Source: Benincasa hispida (taxonomy: Eukaryota > Streptophyta > Magnoliopsida > Cucurbitales > Cucurbitaceae). Taken from it: DNA of 64,000 nucleotides. Below are positions 57,231-64,000 of this stretch, one piece after another (positions within the stretch are counted from its first letter, which is position 1; the number at the start of each line of letters is the position of its first letter). The notes below the pieces were generated by a model that saw nothing but the letters and a program-made list of their open reading frames with translations, had not been told where the DNA came from and made no database searches. The stretch spans positions 41,775,652 through 41,839,651 of the forward strand of contig NC_052349.1 of NCBI RefSeq assembly GCF_009727055.1, written 5' to 3'. The position numbers and the translations under genes were made by a program.

Positions 57231-58862
57231 ATCTAAGTGATAGAGTTAGAGGTCAAAAGACCTCGCCCTATTATGACTTCTGGTATTTCATATATATTCG
57301 AGTTTTGTTCCTCTAGTCTTCACGAGTCTGTTGAGTCTTTTATTTGTTTTTAATCTTTTGGGTTACTTGAGTCTTTTGATTCTTTCTTTTTACCTTTTTT
57401 TCTATATACTAAAAAAACCAAATTCGATCTGTCTCGTTCTCTTCAGAAGATAAGAAGCCTTATAACCTTATCGGGTTATATTGACTCATCCAAGAAAGGA
57501 CCATAGAAATATGAGAATTTCTTTAAACCTTAATAGGAGACAGATCACGTCGAGCAATCGACGTTAAAAATTTGCCCTTCCTAGAGGGAGCCGGGTGAAA
57601 AATTTATTGCTTTCCTTTACTGCTTTCTTGTTTTTCTTTTGTAGGTTTTCTTTTCCTCTACCCTAAAGAAGAAGATCAATTTAACACAACTCTCTTACCA
57701 CCATCCCATGTGCAGAAACGTCATTAGGGAGGTTTTTTGTTCCTTTGACTATTTTATTTTATTGGGCTTAGATTAAAGATACATTGGAGACAATGTATTA
57801 TTTTAAGTTGGGGGTGGGGTATGTTGTAACTGTTAGGATCCTTGAGCGTTGTGCTCGGACGATGTTTGTGTGCTTGAGTTGCTTGCTTGCTCTCTTGCTT
57901 GGTTTATTATGATGAGTAGTTGATGACACACCATTTTTGTGATTAGGTTTGCATGAAACTATGTTTAAACAGCATGATGATGATTTTTAACTCGTTTTAA
58001 AAAAATTTCTCATCTCTCATGCATCTTTAAGTCCCTTGTCCAACGAAGTTAGGTCTTGCGTACTTAGAGTTGTATTATTGAGCTTATATTTTTGTTGTCA
58101 CCCCAAGAGGCCTAAATGATACGTGTTAAGTGACTAAAAGCTCAACCTAGTAATGAATGCCTAAGTTTTTGCCAAACTCTTGTTATGTATTGTAAAAGCC
58201 AAGTATAGAGTATGCAAAAAGCAGTTTGTAAAATGCAAAGTGTGTTGTAAAGTAAAAGCAAGTTTGTATGTATTTTTGAAGGGGATTACTCATCTTTCTT
58301 GGGTTATGATTAACCTAGGGTGGCTATGACACCCGTAGTTTCCCTCTGAGCTAAAGTACCCCAAGGAATGAGTAAGCTTCGGCACCTTATTAGAAGACAT
58401 TGCTCATAGTTAGATGACTTGCATGACACCGGTGTGGGCAAGCCAAAATGAAGGTGATGTATCTAGATAAGGCTTCTTCTTTTGTGTAAAGTAAAAAAAG
58501 AAAGAGAAAATAAAATAAAAGTTTGGTTGCCTTAAGTGTGTTATTACAAAGTTGAGTCTAGGAAGCTTGGCTTTTGAACCTTCGAGCTAGTGTAGGGGAA
58601 AAACGAATTGAGAGCACTATAAAACCATTCCGAGTTTTGCGAGCTTAATTAATAGGGCTTTTGACTCACTCATGCATGAAAAATTTAGAATCATTTTTAA
58701 ATGTGCTTCATTGATTTATTGTAATCTGACTGCATTTTTTTTTTTATTGTAAATCTCATCTTTATAAACTGTTGAGACTAGAGTAACGACCTATGTGATT
58801 GAGCAAGCATAATATTTTTTTTGTGAATGTATGATTCTACCTTGCTCGAGGACAATCAAGAA
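57231..58862 (+). other. D4 internal non-coding region
   Basis: No pol domain was recognised over 1.6 kb. The part 57720-58862 has a matching inverted copy at 62741-63870. Shared phrases are gggattactcatctttc, ctctgagctaaagtacc and atacattggagacaatgta. Purine-rich aagttgggggtgggg near 57812 resembles the polypurine tract at 58863. Confidence 0.7.
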
Positions 58863-58876
58863 TTAAGTTGGGGGTG
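58863..58876 (+). promoter_or_regulatory. D4 polypurine tract
   Basis: ttaagttgggggtg immediately before the 3' LTR start. Confidence 0.75.
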
Positions 58877-58878
58877 TT

Positions 58879-60209
58879 TGATAGCACCGAAAAATGTGCT
58901 ATTTTCCTCTTCTTAATTCTAGGTCGTTACTATGTTTAATATGTTTATTTGATGATTTTATAGGTATTGAGCATCTTAGAGGTAGAATCAATCATTATAA
59001 GCTATTCAAGGTTAATTTGGAGCAATTAGAAGCTAATTTGAGCAATCGAACTTCAAAATGACGTAAACAGATGAAAACACCCCTGGACAGAGTATTAAGA
59101 TGCTCAAACGAGCGTTGCACAACGCTATAAGGCAGTAGCTACCTATTTTGTGCAAAACAGGGCGTGTTGCAACGCTATGAATTGAAGATGGAAGCGCATT
59201 GCAACGCTAATCTGTGCAGCATTACAACGTTAATCTGTGCAATGTTGCAATGTTGTGAGGCTGCCCTATATATACGTTTCTTCCCTTTAGGTCGAATTCA
59301 TACGCCCACTTTCGGCCTCCAGTCGAATTTTCCCTCTCTTTTCTCTTCCACTTTGTATTTTGGGTGTTGCTTTAGTAATTTATCGAGTAGATGCAAAATT
59401 GTAGCCTTTCCATCTCCATGGGAAGGTAAGGTTCTGGTTTCTTAGGGATTCAGAGGAACTCGATGCAATTTTGTGAGATTTCGGTTTATTGATGTAACGA
59501 ACTTGTCTATGGGTTTTAATCCGAATATACATTTATGAATTGTATGATTTTAATTGTTGATTAACTCTCAATGATTTTTTTGTGTAATTCTAATGCTTTT
59601 TGATTAATTTGTAATATGTGACATATAATTATAGGTTAATCCCAATGGAAGCAATATGTTACTTAGGTAAAAAGGACCTACTCTTAGCAACCTAGAGAAA
59701 AAACCATATTGATTGTTTAATTAGATGATGGAAGTTAAACCCTCATCTTAGCATAATCCCTAGATCTTAATGCGATTTATCAATTTGTATGGAGTGGATT
59801 CGTTTTTTGTACATTTTGATTAATTAGATAAATAGGACCATTGATTGGGATTCCAATCAATTGAGCTAAGCATAAACAAGAAGTTTAAGTCATAAATTGG
59901 TTCGATGATCTAAATTATATTGGGTGAGTCCATTCCTCTAAGCTAAGACATCTCGATTAATTGCACTTCTATCTTTACTTTTCTTGCACTCTATTTTATG
60001 CAATTTCATTTATCAATCCACACCAAACCCCCCATTTTATCTCTTTAATTAAAAATGAGCATTGATGAACTAATCTTCCGTGCTTCCCTGAGGTTCGACC
60101 CTAGACTTGCCGCTTGTACTACTAGTTAGTATAAGTAGTTAGTTCGGTGACTTATAAATTTTATTTGTGTAGCAAGAGTTTACAGGTGACGGTAAACTCG
60201 ACCCTACCA
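58879..60209 (+). repeat. D4 3' LTR, 1,331 bp
   Basis: It starts TGATAGCACCGAAAAATGTG and ends aaactcgaccctacca, the same end as the 5' remnant. TATA-like tatatata is at 59267. Directly upstream (59110-59260) are repeated gcgttgcacaacgct, gttgcaacgct and gcattgcaacgct words, which are self-complementary or nearly so. Confidence 0.8.
59267..59274 (+). promoter_or_regulatory. TATA-like box in D4 3' LTR
   Basis: tatatata just after the palindromic repeat cluster; the position fits an LTR promoter. Function is inferred from the motif only. Confidence 0.45.
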
Positions 60210-60599
60210 GGTATACTGATAAAAAAAAAAAAGTCATTCAAGTTGGTAGGAATGACTTTCTCCTTGTACAAGCACGGGGCTTAATTAAGTAGAATCGAGG
60301 GTCACGTTGCTTACTCGGCGTATCCTTTTTTTTCAACCTTATTAGCACTAGTAGGTAGGACCCGAATCTTAGCTCTTCTCTTTCTTATTTATTAAGACAA
60401 CTATTACTTTAAAATTATAAACCGAGCCTACTTATAAAAACCTTAATGTATCTAGGTCGTACGCCTGGAACAAAAAGTTCATCGTATAATTTCGACGATT
60501 AAAAAAAATAAAGGAGTATATCCATCTCCATTAGTGTCTTTCACTTTCATCATTCGGTGTCTACCACTTTCGTCGTTTTGAAACAAACACTTCGCCCAA
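60210..60599. other. Unassigned sequence
   Basis: About 390 bp with an A-run at 60222-60233. I see no gene or clear repeat end; it may belong to the copia fragment that follows. Confidence 0.35.
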
Positions 60600-60732
60600 T
60601 TTTTTTGAATCTTGGCCTGATTTTTCCCCACCGACAAATTAATTATGTTATGACTAGATTCATTAGCTTCAGTCGGTCATTTAACAAACTCAAGTTGGTT
60701 GTTACTCTACCACCTTGAGTTTGAGGGAGGGT
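60600..60732 (+). pseudogene. Copia RNase H C-terminal scrap and polypurine tract
   Basis: A short reading (FNKLKLVVTLPP) resembles the last residues of Ale-type copia RNase H. It is followed by ttgagtttgagggagggtg, a typical polypurine tract before a short copia LTR. The stretch is very short, so the assignment is modest. Confidence 0.5.
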
Positions 60733-60892
60733 GTTAAAATAAATTAGGGTTTATTCCTAATTAGTATTTTCCTTTTATGTATTTTTCCTTTCTTGGTTTC
60801 TTTCCTTTGTTGGGTCTGTTGGTGTCTATTTGTTCACCTTTGTAATGTATTCTGATTAAGTTGATTATTCAATATAATATACAAAATTAACA
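60733..60892 (+). repeat. Short copia LTR (Ale-like), 160 bp
   Basis: TGTTAAAATAAATTAG to tacaaaattaaca, with TG and CA ends and a TGTTA/TAACA inverted terminus. The size fits the small LTRs of Ale/Retrofit elements. It follows a polypurine tract, so it is a 3' LTR. Confidence 0.65.
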
Positions 60893-61130
60893 CTAGTTTT
60901 TAAAAAAGACAAACTAAAAAGATATCTTTTGAAAACTTAGGAACCAAATGCACCTATTCTAAAAAACTCGAGAATTGAAAAGGTATGTTTTGAAAACTCG
61001 AGGACCAAACACATGTCCTTAAAAGCTTAGGGACTAAAAAGATATTTTTTCCAATAATATATGACATATAGCTATGAGAGTAAAAAGTTATGGCTATATG
61101 TTAAAATAGTTTTTTTTTTCCCTTTTTGCA
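60893..61130. repeat. Degenerate short tandem repeat
   Basis: Three to four diverged units of about 50 bp with gactaaaaagatat, ttttgaaaactcgagga and accaaacacatgtcc. A T-run lies near 61109. Confidence 0.5.
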
Positions 61131-62740
61131 AAGGTATTGAATCGCAATTAAATGTAGTGTACCTCGTAACCTGACGTCAATACATAATCAAAACACAAAA
61201 CACAACCAAAAGAATTAAAAGAATAACAAGAACACAAAAAGAGTGAACTAAACACATTAAAACACACACACATACACACACACTCAACTTAAAGATTAAG
61301 GTCCCAAGGGGGTGCACTGACTAGGCCTTTTTGGTGTCGTTTAATTCCCGAAAGAGCCACAAATCAATAGAAAATTTATAATACCGAACTTCTCCTATCA
61401 CTACAAAGATGTAGCAATAGTGGTACGTCTGGGTCGATTCGCAAGGAAGCGCGATTTGTTTCGTTAAGCTAATTTACTAGTTATAGCAGTAAATTGGGGG
61501 GGGGGGGTTGGTATGGATAGAGATAAACGTGCAAAAAAGTAAAATAAAGCAGGTAAATGTACTCAAGGATCGGAGATTCTATATCTTGGGAGTAATTAGG
61601 TTCCTATGTAATTTCTTATCATCAGACTATTTTTATTAACTACTATCGATCATGCTTTGCTCAACAACATGCTTGACTCACTCTAACTAGCTTCTAAAAA
61701 GGCGGACAACTAGCTGAGACTGAATCATGCAAACGACGTAAGTATAATTAAAACCTCTAATGAAGCTCCAAATAACTAAATGTAATCAATCCTACGGAGT
61801 CCTTAGCGGTTGTGCAAAATTAATTATATTTGCATTAAGCCCTATGTTTCTATTGTGTGGTTAATTAACCGGAAAGGCCGACCTACTTAACCTAAGTACT
61901 TTGGACCAAATCAAATCAAGCATTTTAAGATTCAATGTTAGACTATAAACCCTTGCATGCAAGATTCAATATTTGCTACTTGTTGACTTAAGCTAAATGA
62001 AGAATTGAGACATCGCACAAGCCTAAAATCTCTAACATTCTACATACATTCAAAGGAAATAGTGTCAATCGAATCAATAAACATACATCGAGAGTTAAAA
62101 CATATTCAAAGATGCATAAATCAAACATGAAACTAATTCAACATAATCCTCAAAGTCATTACATAGGTTAACTCCCAAGAATAAGAAAAACTTACCTCAA
62201 CATCTTCATAGACAAAGGATCAGGAGGAAAAGAGTTCAAACCCATGAAAAACAACCCAAAACAAATGTAAAAACTAACCCTAAGATGCTAAAAATATGAA
62301 GGGAGAAGAAGGAAAGGAAGCTCTACTTTGGCCTCCATAGGATTCAACATGCTAAACCATAGAAAATGAAGAGAAGCATTTATAGATGTGAGGAAGTGAA
62401 ACTGCACTATAATAAGCATTGCTACGCTCTAGATTTTTTGGCCAAGTGCGCACGAGGCACTCATTTTCCATCAAAGCCCGAAGCACAGTGGTGCTCCCCT
62501 ATTTTTCTGCTCTCGGCCTTCGAGTGTCGAGTGCAGTGCATAGCAAATGTCGTCGTGCTTAGATGCAGGGGTAATTCTGTCATTTTGCTCCTTGAAGCCC
62601 TAAGTGCCCAATTTCACTTTTGATAGCTCTAAAACGACCTCGAACGACATGTACACTCCAAAATGATGATTTTCTCGAGAATCTTACAAAAATAGATATT
62701 TAAGCATTTAAAACATGACAAGAAGCTAGAATAAACTTTG
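61131..62740 (-). repeat. D5 LTR region, minus strand (tentative)
   Basis: It lies where the 3' LTR of minus-strand D5 should be, next to the internal region that matches D4. On the minus strand the phrase TGCGAATCGACCCAGACG resembles the tcgaccc-type LTR 3' end of related elements. It includes an (AC)n tract near 61263-61285 and a run of 12 G at 61496-61507. Its body does not closely match the D4 LTR and the exact ends were not found. Confidence 0.4.
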
Positions 62741-64000
62741 CTCATCCTCAAGCAAGGCAAAACAAAATATAGATATGTATCATGCGATGCAAATGAGTGA
62801 CTCGAATCTAAAGGTTAAAGATAAAAAAAATCTTCACAAAGATAGGATCATCCAAATGTATGCACTCATTTAAGAAATTTAAAAATAATATCTATCCCCA
62901 CGTTCGTGTGTACTTAGCCAATCCTATCTAGATCTTTACTAGCCTGAAAACGTTTTATTTGGCTTTTAACTAGTTTTCCCCTACTATGGCTCAAAGGACC
63001 AAGTATTAAGCTTCTTAGACCCAAGGTGGCAATGTAAAACTTAAGGTAACCAAACTTTTTTCTACTTTTTTTTTTTTCTTTTTCTCTTTTTTTTCTACCT
63101 TTTTTTTACTTTACACGAAAGAGAAGCCTTATCCAAACTATGCTACTTCATTTTGGTTTTCCCACACAGGTTACATGAAAGATATCCAACTACGAGCAAC
63201 GTATCCTTTAAAGGTGTCGAAGCTTACTCATTGCTCAAAGGCACTTTAGCTCAGAGGGAAACTACAAGTGTCATAACCACTCTAGGTTAATCACACCCTT
63301 AAGAAAGAGGAGTAATCCCCTTCAAAAATATCATAGAAACTCACTTTTACTCTATAACATGCTTGACTTTTATTTATTGTACAACAACCTTTTACTTTAC
63401 AAAACAAAAGTTTGGCAAAAACCTAAGCATGCATTACTAAGTTGAGCTCCAGTTACTTAACAACTATCATTTGGACCTTTCAAGGTGACAATAAACATAT
63501 GGATCAAATAACCCAATCCTAAGCAATCAAAACCACAAATAAGATGGCTATGTGCTCAAAATATGCAGTGGAATCAAGAAAAAATTTTAAATTTGCCCAA
63601 AATCGTGCATACATTTTGTGAATCCTAAATAAAGCAAATAGAGAGTTATCTCAAACTCATCATAAAATGTCATTATCATATACATGCATCACAAAAATCA
63701 TATCAGTAGCTTAAACACAAAGTCCAAGCTCAAGTGCTTAAGGACTTGCCAAACATGCATATATAACCACCACCCCGAACCTAAAACGATACATTGTTCC
63801 TAATGTATCTCTAATCTAAGCCCGATGGAAATAAAGACAAGGGAACAAAAAACCACCCCTGTAAGCATTTTCGTGCACGGTCTTTAAGGTGTGGTAGTAA
63901 GGCTCGCCTCTTAAAAGATGCTCTTCGCTTCTAGGGGGTCCTTACAAAAGAAAAACAAGAAGCTAATCTAGAAAGAAAATAAAGAAAATAGTAAATTTGT
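62741..64000 (-). mobile_element. D5 internal region, minus strand, continues past the window
   Basis: On the minus strand it matches D4 58860-57720 in order: the clue phrases are the complements of ggggattactc (63315), ctctgagctaaag (63250), aagcttactcattgctc (63218) and tacattgttcctaatgtat (63790). No coding domain is visible before the window ends. It is a second copy of the D4-type non-autonomous family. Confidence 0.7.

Noticed and set aside
61324..61350. tttttggtgtcgtttaattc as a plus-strand tRNA-Asp primer-binding site
   Set aside because: Too many mismatches and an indel against the Athila site, and no LTR end was found before it.

Overview
The window reads as repeat-dense heterochromatin of a flowering plant. 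Every recognisable coding sequence belongs to a plant transposable element: Ty1/copia elements primed by initiator tRNA-Met, Ty3/gypsy Athila-like elements primed by tRNA-Asp, a Tekay/Del chromovirus, a plant L1-type LINE, and hAT-like and Tourist-like DNA transposons. I see no host protein-coding gene, tRNA, rRNA or CRISPR array. The repeat families resemble ones I associate with cucurbits, but that is an impression from memory and was not tested.

Layout. 1-6542: a minus-strand copia element (C1), with gag-pol remnant, long leader and 5' LTR. It contains a 375-N gap and a leader block lying in the wrong orientation. 6543-8426: a plus-strand copia LTR fragment, head to head with the C1 LTR. 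9130-10815: end of a Tekay/Del pol plus the start of its 3' LTR. 10816-12321: a copia pol fragment (C0). 12322-36693: a plus-strand copia element (C2). A hAT-like element sits in its 5' LTR (12364-13042), and a 14.3 kb Athila element (AthA, 18462-32771) is inserted near the end of its integrase. AthA contains a second, truncated Athila copy (AthB, 20833-26286), and AthB carries an opposite-strand solo LTR (20942-22614). 36697-37890: an inverted copy of the C2 3' LTR. 38226-40109: a Tourist-like DNA element with a degenerate minisatellite. 40911-44594: the 3' end of a minus-strand LINE, split by a gypsy solo LTR and by a GC-rich insert. 44595-52658: a plus-strand copia element (C3). 52912-56029: two copia LTRs, head to head. 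56030-60209: a short non-autonomous Athila-derived element (D4). 60600-60892: a small copia 3' end. 61131-64000: a minus-strand relative of D4 (D5).

Nothing here looks able to transpose alone. The gag-pol frames carry frameshifts, deletions and stops. Nearly all the stops I could align fall at Trp, Gln or Arg codons that need only a C-to-T or G-to-A change, as expected of old methylated DNA. The nesting order gives a relative history: C2 before AthA, AthA before AthB, AthB before its solo LTR.

The clearest unexpected signals are assembly artefacts. A complete Nextera mate-pair junction adapter (48757-48794) sits between two 109-bp copies of C3 gag. A single N (24438) sits between two 231-bp near-copies of AthB gag. 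The inverted leader block beside the N gap may be a third. The more biological signals are three inverted LTR pairs of one copia superfamily, family-specific tandem arrays in copia leaders, and a conserved non-coding 3' internal region shared by D4 and D5. I did not find a convincing new functional system.
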